A stretch of DNA of 5,428 bases, from NCBI GenBank assembly GCA_015233295.1, contig JADFYC010000240.1:1-5428 (forward strand), given 5' to 3'. Made by a program: the position numbers and the translations under genes. Below, piece by piece: positions 1 through 5,428 of the stretch. Within the stretch, counting starts at the first letter, position 1, and each line of letters begins with the position of its first letter. The notes under the pieces were generated by a model, which saw only the letters and a program-made list of their open reading frames with translations, ran no database searches and was not told the DNA's origin. Source of the stretch: Deltaproteobacteria bacterium. Lineage in GTDB: Bacteria > Desulfobacterota > JADFXK01.

Positions 1-111
1 CAAACGACAATAGACCTGTCTGCTCGGGGCGGTCAAAAACGGCTTCAGCGCACTCATCACCTCAAGCTCCAAGCCGCCATCCGGAGGTAAGTAAAAAAGC
101 ACATTTTGCAT
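1..111 (-). CDS. Unrecognised protein, N-terminal 37 codons only (runs off left edge)
   Basis: The frame is open from an ATG at 111-109 down to base 1 without a stop, so only the N-terminus is visible. It begins MQNVLFYLPPDGGLELEV and continues with a probable amphipathic helix (MSALKPFL) and a basic, Cys-containing stretch (SRQVYCRL). I do not recognise the family. There is no signal peptide or membrane segment in the visible part. An adjacent in-frame ATG lies at 114-112. I prefer the one at 111 because the Shine-Dalgarno AGGAG (122-118) is 6 bases from it but only 3 from the other. A sigma-54-type promoter lies just upstream and predicts a leader of about 25 bases. The gene is therefore the likely target of a sigma-54 activator, plausibly the response regulator encoded next door on the same strand. 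Coding status is well supported by the start signals; function is unknown. Confidence 0.7.
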   Translation of the reverse strand, partial: MQNVLFYLPPDGGLELEVMSALKPFLTAPSRQVYCRL

Positions 112-147
112 CATCAACTCCTATTTTGGGCCATGGGAGGATAAAAG

Positions 148-163
148 GCAATAATCGTACCAA
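148..163 (-). promoter_or_regulatory. Sigma-54 (-24/-12) promoter for the left-edge gene
   Basis: On the minus strand the sequence reads TTGGTACGATTATTGC. Against the sigma-54 consensus YTGGCACG-N4-TTGC it has one mismatch (C to T in the -24 box). The invariant GG (161-160) and GC (149-148) have the required 10-base spacing. Taking the final C as -12 puts the start site near 136, about 25 bases before the ATG at 111 and upstream of its AGGAG. The next gene on the same strand encodes a sigma-54 activator, which makes a chance match less likely. Confidence 0.75.
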
Positions 164-203
164 GAGTAACCAACTGCCCGATGGAGGTCGTTAGTCACCA
201 AAA

Positions 204-216
204 TATCATAATGTTA
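204..216 (+). promoter_or_regulatory. Probable IHF binding site
   Basis: TATCATAATGTTA matches the IHF consensus WATCAANNNNTTR at every fixed position but one (T for A at position 6), and A/T-rich sequence flanks it. Its centre is about 74 bases upstream of the predicted sigma-54 start site. That lies between the promoter and the GATCAG repeats, where IHF usually bends DNA to bring an upstream-bound activator to the polymerase. The consensus is loose and the region is A/T-rich, so position is the stronger argument. Confidence 0.45.
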
Positions 217-236
217 GATTATTTGAGGGGAGATTT

Positions 237-299
237 AGATCAGGTCGGTCGACGACTATTTGTCTGATCATATCGGATTTTGTCCTACCAGATCAGACT
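237..299. promoter_or_regulatory. Candidate enhancer (upstream activator sites): three GATCAG repeats
   Basis: Three copies of a WGATCAGRY-like element lie within 63 bases: AGATCAGGTC (237-246, plus), TGATCAGACA (270-261, minus) and AGATCAGACT (290-299, plus). Their cores are 26 and 27 bases apart. The second and third form a perfect 8-bp inverted repeat, GTCTGATC (262-269) and GATCAGAC (291-298), with a 21-base spacer. Relative to the predicted sigma-54 start site they lie at about -101 to -163, the usual range for NtrC-type enhancer sites. The binding protein is inferred to be the adjacent response regulator. The 8-bp stem could also form in RNA beyond the regulator's stop codon, but no T-tract follows it, so it is a poor terminator. 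Confidence 0.5.
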
Positions 300-339
300 G
301 AGTCCTATTATGCAAGACTTGAAACAGAAGAAGGGAAGT

Positions 340-1749
340 TCATCCGGAAAACGACAGGCCATGCTTTTTTATGAGGTTATATAGTTGGGAACGAGATAAC
401 CCCGCGATCCGGCAGGCATCACTAAAATCCCTCTTAGTTACCAAAGCCAGATCCCGTAAATACCTTTCTTCCGCCTCGTTTACCGCCTGCAGTCGGACTT
501 CCCGCAGCTTCGGCAGAGCCGCCGCCGACTCAGGCAACATTTCAGAGCCGGGGTCACCTAAATTCTCATTGAGGACAGACGATCTGGCCGCTTGAATCCG
601 AATTTCCAGAGGCAGATGATTGGGAAATAGGGTGTGATCATGTCTTGCTTCAGTGACGGCCGTCTCCAGGGTGTTGACCAGTTCCCGCACGTTCCCCGGC
701 CAGTTGTATGACTCCAGGGCTTCAAAGAACTCCGGTTGCACTCCCTTCATTCCTATCCCATAGCGGGCACAGAATTTGGTGATGTGATATAAAGCGATGT
801 CTCGGATGTCGGCTGCCCGTTCCCGCAGTGGAGGCAACTCAATGGTCAATGTGCGCAATCGAAAAAGGAGGTCCTGTCGAAATTCTCCGTTCTGCACCAG
901 TTTGTCGAGGTCGCGATTGGTGGCTACCACCAACCTGAAATCACTTTTCAGCTCCTTGGTCATCCCCAAGGGACGAAACCGATGTTCCTGAAGCACCCGC
1001 AAAAAAGCCTTCTGCATTGTCAGAGGTAACTCTCCCACTTCATCCAAAAACAGGGTCCCGCCATCGGCGTCTAAAATGAGTCCTTCATGAGTCTTGTCCG
1101 CACTGGTATAGGCCCCTTTGGCGTGTCCAAAAAGAATGCTTTCCACCAGTGATTCAGGCAGGGCCGTGCAATCAACGACCACGAAATTGTTATTGGACTG
1201 GGAACTGTTATCGTGAATGGCGCGGGCGAAGACTTCCTTTCCCGTTCCCGTCTCACCGGTAATCAGGACATTGGCCTCACTTGAGGCGGCCTGGGCCAGT
1301 TTATTCAGACAAGTCTGAATTTGGGGACTGCTTCCTATAATATTTTGCCGTTTAAGGACGGCCGGTGGTTTGGGGGCTCGCTTTTCTTCCCGGTATTCCA
1401 AGGCCCGGGTTAGGGGTAGGATCATATTATTGATCGAAGAACCTTTTTCCACGTATCCCCAGGCCCCGCTCTTGATCGCCAATTCAGCCCCACTGGGGTC
1501 ACCGACGCCGGTAATAATGATCACATCAGGTGCAGAAGGCGCTTTTTTGATCTGAGGCAAAACATTCAGGCCGAAACCATCGGGCATCATTACATCAAGA
1601 AAGACCACGTCGGTCTCTTGTAAGAGCACCTTGCGTAGCCCATCAGCCAGGGTGTGGGCCATATTGGAATGATGCCCCATTTTTCGCAACCTGGAAGACA
1701 AGAGATCGCATAGTCGGTCATCATCGTCAATGATCAGGATATTCGCCAT
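340..1749 (-). CDS. Sigma-54-dependent response regulator, NtrC family
   Basis: The 469-residue product is a complete NtrC-type transcriptional activator, acting in the cytoplasm on sigma-54 RNA polymerase. The receiver domain spans about 1-120, with the acidic cluster D8-D11, phospho-acceptor D52 (in LDVMMP), T80 and K102. The AAA+ ATPase spans about 137-360: Walker A GETGTGKE at 165-172, the sigma-54-contacting loop as GAYTSA at 212-217 (usual form GAFTGA), Walker B GTLFLDE at 231-237, arginine-finger segment FRQDLLFRL at 290-298 and sensor II WPGNVREL at 350-357. A variable linker leads to a Fis-type helix-turn-helix at about 444-464 (DACRIAGLSRSQLYNLIKKH). The start at 1749 is chosen because MANILIIDD is the canonical receiver N-terminus and GAGGA (1758-1754) precedes it. 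A more upstream in-frame ATG at 1845 would add 32 residues overlapping the cyclase end. It follows the cyclase by 64 bases, so co-transcription is plausible. Its input may be the nearby hybrid kinase. Its likely target is the sigma-54 promoter downstream. Confidence 0.95.
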   Translation of the reverse strand: MANILIIDDDDRLCDLLSSRLRKMGHHSNMAHTLADGLRKVLLQETDVVFLDVMMPDGFGLNVLPQIKKAPSAPDVIIITGVGDPSGAELAIKSGAWGYVEKGSSINNMILPLTRALEYREEKRAPKPPAVLKRQNIIGSSPQIQTCLNKLAQAASSEANVLITGETGTGKEVFARAIHDNSSQSNNNFVVVDCTALPESLVESILFGHAKGAYTSADKTHEGLILDADGGTLFLDEVGELPLTMQKAFLRVLQEHRFRPLGMTKELKSDFRLVVATNRDLDKLVQNGEFRQDLLFRLRTLTIELPPLRERAADIRDIALYHITKFCARYGIGMKGVQPEFFEALESYNWPGNVRELVNTLETAVTEARHDHTLFPNHLPLEIRIQAARSSVLNENLGDPGSEMLPESAAALPKLREVRLQAVNEAEERYLRDLALVTKRDFSDACRIAGLSRSQLYNLIKKHGLSFSG

Positions 1750-1813
1750 GTAATCCTCAAGTCGGTTCTTCAGTTCTTGACAAAACGGCAACCAGGGGAA
1801 ATCATGTCCGGCT

Positions 1814-2359
1814 CTAATGACAAGAGTCGCATGATTCGACCACATGCAAAGTCTCAGACTCCGGCGCCCCTTTCAATCTGGCCTCAAATGATCTTCTAAC
1901 CACCGCATCTAAAGAAATTTGCTCAAAGGCCTGGTTAGATAAGACTACCTCTCCGGCCACGGCCACAGACTGAATTCGATGGGCCATATTCACCGGCGAC
2001 CCAACAATACCATACTTGGCTCGCTTCTCAGATCCAATGTTTCCGACGATCACCTCACCCATAGTCACTCCGATGCGCATCCTCAGCTCTGCCAACGCAT
2101 CCGGCTGATCCTCTTCGTTAAATCTACCCATTTGCCTTTGCATTTCGAGGGCGCAACAGACAGCCGTCTTGACCTGGGGTGGGATAGGACCATCAAGCGG
2201 ATCAAAAAAAACCAGCATCCCATCGCCAAGAAAATCAACAATTATCCCATGATGTTTTTGGATGATGTCAATCATGCTCGAAAAGTAAGTATTTAGCAGA
2301 GCAATGGTTTTGTCCGGGCTAAGGAGGTGGGATATCCGGGTACTTTTGCGAAATTTGAA
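1814..2359 (-). pseudogene. Class III adenylate/guanylate cyclase catalytic domain, 5'-truncated
   Basis: The frame is open from just after a TGA at 2362-2360 to the TAG at 1816-1814 (181 codons). The first ATG, at 2275, lies inside the domain. Upstream of it the frame still encodes cyclase-like sequence (STRISHLLSPDKTIALLN, then TYFSSMIDIIQKHHG), so homology extends to about 2345. Visible class III motifs are GDGMLVFF carrying the second metal-binding Asp, RMRIGVTMGEV, and KYGIVGSPVN followed by MAHRIQ with the transition-state Asn and Arg. The first metal-binding Asp, expected in an FxDxR motif just before KST, is missing: the frame reads FKFRKST. No good start codon or ribosome site precedes the retained part. 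Class III cyclases make cAMP or cGMP from ATP or GTP and need both Asp residues, so this remnant is probably inactive. A larger N-terminal part, perhaps a sensor, was probably lost. Translation from 2275 could give a 153-residue fragment lacking the first catalytic strand. An assembly or frame error at the junction is the main alternative. Confidence 0.75.
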
Positions 2360-2782
2360 TCAAGTGACTTGAAAATAAACGAAGCGGAAGATATACTGAA
2401 AATATCAAGGGCCGTGGGACCATTAATTGAAAAAACGGCCATAGAGATATTTACCGCTTACTATCAGGAACTATTGACTGAACCGGTCACATATATCGTC
2501 CCGGCGATTTGGGGCGCGTCCAAGGAAGGCCAACTGACCGTTTCCCAGCGTCACATCAGCCAAAAGATATCCCCCATCATTGAAGAAATAATTAGCCTGT
2601 TCGGATTTGACGGGCTGACCGGAGCGCAGAAGTTCGCCCTGGTTTATCTGGTTCGTGGACTACTCGTATCCAAAATCATCTACATGATAGAATTAGTGAA
2701 GAACCAACGTGGCAGTCGCAAGAACACAGAAAAAAGCGGAAACTGCCTTGATCCATTGGCCGAGACCATCGGCAGCGCCTGA
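2327..2782 (+). CDS. Unrecognised helical protein, start uncertain, possibly 5'-truncated
   Basis: The frame is open from after a TAG at 2294-2296 to the TGA at 2780-2782. I do not recognise the 151-residue product. It looks like a real globular, mostly helical protein. A helix-like segment GPLIEKTAIEIFTAYYQELL (31-50) is followed by a Trp-containing turn, then ISPIIEEIISLFGF (81-94) and a hydrophobic helix FALVYLVRGLLVSKIIYMIELV (103-124) that is too interrupted by charge to be a confident membrane segment. The C-terminal tail (126-140) is Lys/Arg/Ser-rich. There is no usable ATG: the choices are GTG at 2327 or TTG at 2369. AAGGAGGTG at 2321-2329 resembles a ribosome site but overlaps the GTG, and those bases also encode cyclase residues on the other strand. 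The first 10 or so codons overlap the cyclase remnant in antisense. It lies 121 bases ahead of the kinase on the same strand and may accompany it. Confidence 0.55.
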   Translation: MGYPGTFAKFESSDLKINEAEDILKISRAVGPLIEKTAIEIFTAYYQELLTEPVTYIVPAIWGASKEGQLTVSQRHISQKISPIIEEIISLFGFDGLTGAQKFALVYLVRGLLVSKIIYMIELVKNQRGSRKNTEKSGNCLDPLAETIGSA

Positions 2783-2823
2783 CGACGCGGTTGCTTGTTG
2801 CTGTTGTCTTCAAAGAGCAATCA

Positions 2824-2835
2824 GACACCGGTGTC
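2824..2835. promoter_or_regulatory. Perfect 12-bp palindrome upstream of the kinase gene, possible operator
   Basis: GACACCGGTGTC is a perfect 12-bp palindrome in the 121-base gap between the unknown gene and the kinase, about 70 bases before the kinase start. It overlaps ATCAGACA (2820-2827), which is identical to eight bases of the middle repeat of the candidate enhancer (268-261, minus strand). With almost no loop it is a poor RNA hairpin, so a dimeric DNA-binding protein site is more likely. The binding protein is unknown. Confidence 0.35.
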
Positions 2836-2896
2836 CTCAGAAACGTCAAATATAACCGTGTCGAGTATAGTTAATGGAATATCCTATCGTCTGAGG
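2835..2896 (+). other. Possible long-range leader stem covering the kinase ribosome site
   Basis: CCTCAGA (2835-2841) is the exact complement of TCTGAGG (2890-2896), and the latter contains the GAGG that serves as the kinase Shine-Dalgarno. A transcript starting upstream of 2835 could form a 7-bp stem closing a 48-base A/U-rich loop and hide the ribosome site. This is a weak prediction from one short helix with a large loop. Confidence 0.2.
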
Positions 2897-2903
2897 CTCT
2901 TGC

Positions 2904-5428
2904 GTGAAAAAGGAACTTTTTGCCGTTCTCCCCGGCCCCAGGGTAGTCTTGTCCTTGCTTTTGGCGGCCTTGGCCACCTGTCTGGGAATGACCGTATTTC
3001 AATTATTAAAACGGATTATTGATCCTAACATGACCTTGTGGGAGTCAAACGTCTTGACAATTGCTTTCGCCACCGTTGTGGCTACGATTGGCACCTATTT
3101 TGGCATCAGCACTTATCGGCGATTATATTTGAGACTGGTAGAGGAGACAACAGCACGACAACGTGACGAAATAGCTCTCCGAAAAATGGAGATGATTGTT
3201 GAGCGAGGTCCTACGGTGACCTTTGAGGTCTGGGTGACCAAAGGCTGGCAGGTAACTTTTGTCAGCAAGAATGTTCAAAAAATGTTTAAATATACCCAAG
3301 ACGATTTCATCAGTGGTCGGGTTGTTTTCGGGAATATCGTGCATCCCGAGGATTTGCATCGAGTTAACGAAGAGTTTCGCCGGCACCGGAAAGAGCATGT
3401 CCAGGAGTTTAAACAAGAATTCCGGGTCATTACTAGAGACAATCTAACGGTCTGGATCAAAAGCAATATCATCACCGAATATGATCATGAATCTGGGAGG
3501 TTATTACGCTTTCACGGTATATTAATTGATACTACGGCCCGCAAAGCGGCCGAAGAAGCCTTGTGCCAGGCCCGCGACGAATTGGAGGTACGGGTTGAGG
3601 CTCGGACCGCTGAGTTAGCCAGAGCCAATGATGAGTTGAGTGTCGAAATTTCAGAACGAAAACTGGCTGAGGAGGCACTCTTGGCCAGTGAGGAACGGTA
3701 TCGGACTTTAGTTGAGGGGATCAACCTGGGCCTCAGCATGGTGGACGCTCAGTATACCATTGTCACGGCCAATGAGGCCCAGGGCAAAATGTTCAACCTG
3801 CCGGTCAACGACCTGATAGGCCGGAAATGTTTTCAGGTATATCAGAAAAGAGACGAAGTCTGTCCCGGATGCCCGGGGACGACCGCCATGGCCACCGGCC
3901 GGCCCCAGACCACGGAAATGGATGCTCTCCGACATAATGGCCACCGATTCCCAGTCCGGTTACATACCTTCCCCGTCACCAAAACCTTAGGGCATACTAC
4001 CGGATTCATAGGCGTGATTGAAGACATCTCCGATCGCAAGATGGCCGAACAGGCGGCCCGGGACATGGAGGAGAGGAATCGGCTGATTATTGAGTCCGCC
4101 CCCATCGGCATCCGGGTCGCCCGTGAGGGCCGGTACGTCTACGTCAATCCGGCTTTAGTCAAGATGTTTGGGTATGCAACTAGTGATGAACTGGTTGGGC
4201 GGCCGGTGGAATTATCCTATATCCCGGAGGACCGGGAGATGTTCCGGCAAAGGCAACTAGATCGGCTGGTGGGTAAGCCTATCCCCTCATCCTATGAAGT
4301 CATGGGGTTGAAGAAGAATGGGGGACGTTTCGATCTGGTCATCTGGTCAAGCCATATAGACTACGAAGGCAGACCGGCCACATTGAGTTTCGTGGTCGAT
4401 GTCAGCTTAGAGAAGTCTTTGAAAAACAAACTGGCCCAGGCCCAGAAAATGGAGGCTATCGGCACCCTGGCCGGGGGGATCGCCCACGACTTCAACAACA
4501 TCTTAATGCCGATTTTGGGATATGCCGAAATGACTATGGACTATCTTCCAGATGGGAGTAAGGGTAAGAATAATCTGGGGGGGATACTTAAGGCGGCCCG
4601 CCGGGCCAAAGAACTGGTCGGGCAGATTCTGACACTTAGCCGCCAAGCCGAAACAGCCAGACATCCACTGCAAGTTCAATTGATCATCAAGGAAGCGTTG
4701 AAACTGATCCGGGCTTCCATACCCACGACTATCGAAATTCGTCAGAGCATAAGCCATACCTGCCGCCCGGTGATGGCTGATCCGACTCAGATTCATCAGA
4801 TTATTATGAACTTATGCACTAACGCTTATCATGCCATGGTGGAAGACGGGGGTATCCTGGCTGTATCATTGTCGGAGGCTGATCTTGCCTCTGGAGATTT
4901 GATTTCCAATCTCGACATCCCGGAGGGGAAGTATTTGAGACTTTCGGTCAGCGATACCGGGCACGGCATCAGCCCCGAGATCCGCGACCGGATATTTGAA
5001 CCATATTTCACCACCAAAGGGCAGGGTGAGGGAACGGGCCTGGGATTGGCCATGGTCCATGGAATTGTTCAAAATTTTGGAGGTTATATCAATGTCTACA
5101 GTGAATTAGGGGCGGGGACGACGTTCAACATCTTTTTGCCGCTGGCCCAAACAGAGGCTGTGCCCACCGATCCCAAATTGTTAGAACCTCTACCGGTTGG
5201 GAAAGAGCGGATTCTTTTGGTTGATGATGAGGAACAAATCGTTCAAATGATGCGGCAAATGTTGGAGGGTTTGGGTTACTCCGTGACCGCCTGCTTTGGC
5301 AGCCTCGATGCCCTGGAGACATTTTGGGCGACTCCTCAGGAAATTGATATCGTTATCACTGACCAGACCATGCCGAATATGACCGGTGGTGAATTAGCTC
5401 AAATGATTCTTGAGATCAGGCCGGACTT
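2904..5428 (+). CDS. Membrane-bound hybrid sensor histidine kinase with three PAS domains (C-terminus beyond window)
   Basis: The frame is open for 841 codons to the right edge. It starts at GTG 2904, 7 bases after GAGG (2893-2896); an in-frame TGA at 2892-2894 rules out any earlier start. Domains in order: membrane helices at about 14-35 and 49-68 with a loop of about 13 residues; PAS 1 at about 96-212; a coiled coil at about 213-262 with the common RVEARTAELARANDEL linker; PAS 2 at about 263-378, carrying C309, C320 and C323; PAS 3 at about 393-500; HisKA with H528 in GGIAHDFNN; HATPase_c at about 625-747 with N-box NLCTNAYHAM (636-645), DTGHGIS (684-690), FEPYFTTK (698-705) and GTGLGLAMV (710-718); and a receiver from about 769 with D774/D775 and phospho-acceptor D820 (in ITDQTMP). 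The last part of the receiver and anything after it are outside the window. It should autophosphorylate on H528 and pass phosphate to D820 or to a separate regulator. The ligand is unknown. The nearby sigma-54 regulator is a plausible partner. Confidence 0.95.
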   Translation, partial: MKKELFAVLPGPRVVLSLLLAALATCLGMTVFQLLKRIIDPNMTLWESNVLTIAFATVVATIGTYFGISTYRRLYLRLVEETTARQRDEIALRKMEMIVERGPTVTFEVWVTKGWQVTFVSKNVQKMFKYTQDDFISGRVVFGNIVHPEDLHRVNEEFRRHRKEHVQEFKQEFRVITRDNLTVWIKSNIITEYDHESGRLLRFHGILIDTTARKAAEEALCQARDELEVRVEARTAELARANDELSVEISERKLAEEALLASEERYRTLVEGINLGLSMVDAQYTIVTANEAQGKMFNLPVNDLIGRKCFQVYQKRDEVCPGCPGTTAMATGRPQTTEMDALRHNGHRFPVRLHTFPVTKTLGHTTGFIGVIEDISDRKMAEQAARDMEERNRLIIESAPIGIRVAREGRYVYVNPALVKMFGYATSDELVGRPVELSYIPEDREMFRQRQLDRLVGKPIPSSYEVMGLKKNGGRFDLVIWSSHIDYEGRPATLSFVVDVSLEKSLKNKLAQAQKMEAIGTLAGGIAHDFNNILMPILGYAEMTMDYLPDGSKGKNNLGGILKAARRAKELVGQILTLSRQAETARHPLQVQLIIKEALKLIRASIPTTIEIRQSISHTCRPVMADPTQIHQIIMNLCTNAYHAMVEDGGILAVSLSEADLASGDLISNLDIPEGKYLRLSVSDTGHGISPEIRDRIFEPYFTTKGQGEGTGLGLAMVHGIVQNFGGYINVYSELGAGTTFNIFLPLAQTEAVPTDPKLLEPLPVGKERILLVDDEEQIVQMMRQMLEGLGYSVTACFGSLDALETFWATPQEIDIVITDQTMPNMTGGELAQMILEIRPD

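Noticed and set aside
208..222. ATAAT-gttag-ATTAT small inverted repeat
   Set aside because: It is entirely A/T and very short, and overlaps the IHF-like site, so it carries no independent weight.
262..298. 8-bp inverted repeat as an intrinsic terminator for the regulator gene
   Set aside because: The loop is 21 bases, the stem is not G/C-rich and no T-tract follows on the minus strand; enhancer sites fit better.
1817..1831. CDSCH at the C-terminus of the cyclase frame, matching the heme-c motif CxxCH
   Set aside because: The domain is cytoplasmic, has no signal peptide, and five residues at a frame end are easily a coincidence.
1750..1845. In-frame upstream ATG that would extend the response regulator by 32 residues
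   Set aside because: The extension overlaps the cyclase end, has no receiver-family similarity, and the ATG at 1749 has a good GAGGA and the canonical MANILIIDD start.
1979..2296. Plus-strand open frame antisense to the cyclase
   Set aside because: The minus strand encodes clear cyclase motifs across this region; the plus-strand product resembles nothing and has no ribosome site.
2305..2319. TGG-N10-GC pattern on the plus strand resembling a sigma-54 promoter ahead of 2327
   Set aside because: Only the TGG and GC positions match (TTT for CAC, GG for TT), it lies inside cyclase-coding sequence, and the GC is only 7 bases before the GTG.
2846..2870. TATAAC and TATAGT as sigma-70 -10 boxes before the kinase
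   Set aside because: Neither has a recognisable -35 hexamer at 16-18 bases or an extended -10; A/T-rich sequence alone explains them.

Overview
The window looks like a signal-transduction locus from a Gram-negative, probably deltaproteobacterial (Desulfobacterota-type) genome. The reasons are a multi-PAS membrane kinase with a receiver domain, an NtrC-type sigma-54 activator, a class III cyclase domain, a -24/-12 promoter and roughly balanced base composition. The lineage is an inference from gene style; no marker gene is present.

Minus strand, right to left. A class III adenylate/guanylate cyclase catalytic domain (1814-2359) lacks its N-terminal end. It is followed 64 bases later by a complete sigma-54-dependent response regulator (340-1749: receiver, AAA+ and Fis-type helix-turn-helix). 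After a 225-base spacer comes the 5' end of an unrecognised gene that leaves the window at base 1. The spacer is not empty. It holds a near-consensus sigma-54 promoter (148-163), a probable IHF site (204-216) and a cluster of three GATCAG-type repeats (237-299). These are spaced as in a classical enhancer-dependent promoter reading into the left-edge gene. The simplest model is that the response regulator binds the repeats just beyond its own 3' end and activates the left-edge gene.

Plus strand. An unrecognised helical protein of about 150 residues (2327-2782) starts inside the cyclase remnant and has no ATG start. After a 121-base leader with a 12-bp perfect palindrome comes a large hybrid histidine kinase (2904 to the window edge). 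It has two membrane helices, three PAS domains (the second with a Cys cluster), HisKA, HATPase_c and the beginning of a receiver domain. It is open for 841 codons and runs off the right edge.

The kinase and the sigma-54 regulator are plausible partners, but this is inferred only from proximity. The most unusual points are the complete-looking enhancer/IHF/sigma-54 region feeding a gene of unknown function, and the head-to-head meeting of two genes that both appear to have lost their 5' ends near 2340-2360. No tRNA, rRNA, CRISPR array, insertion sequence or clear intrinsic terminator was seen.
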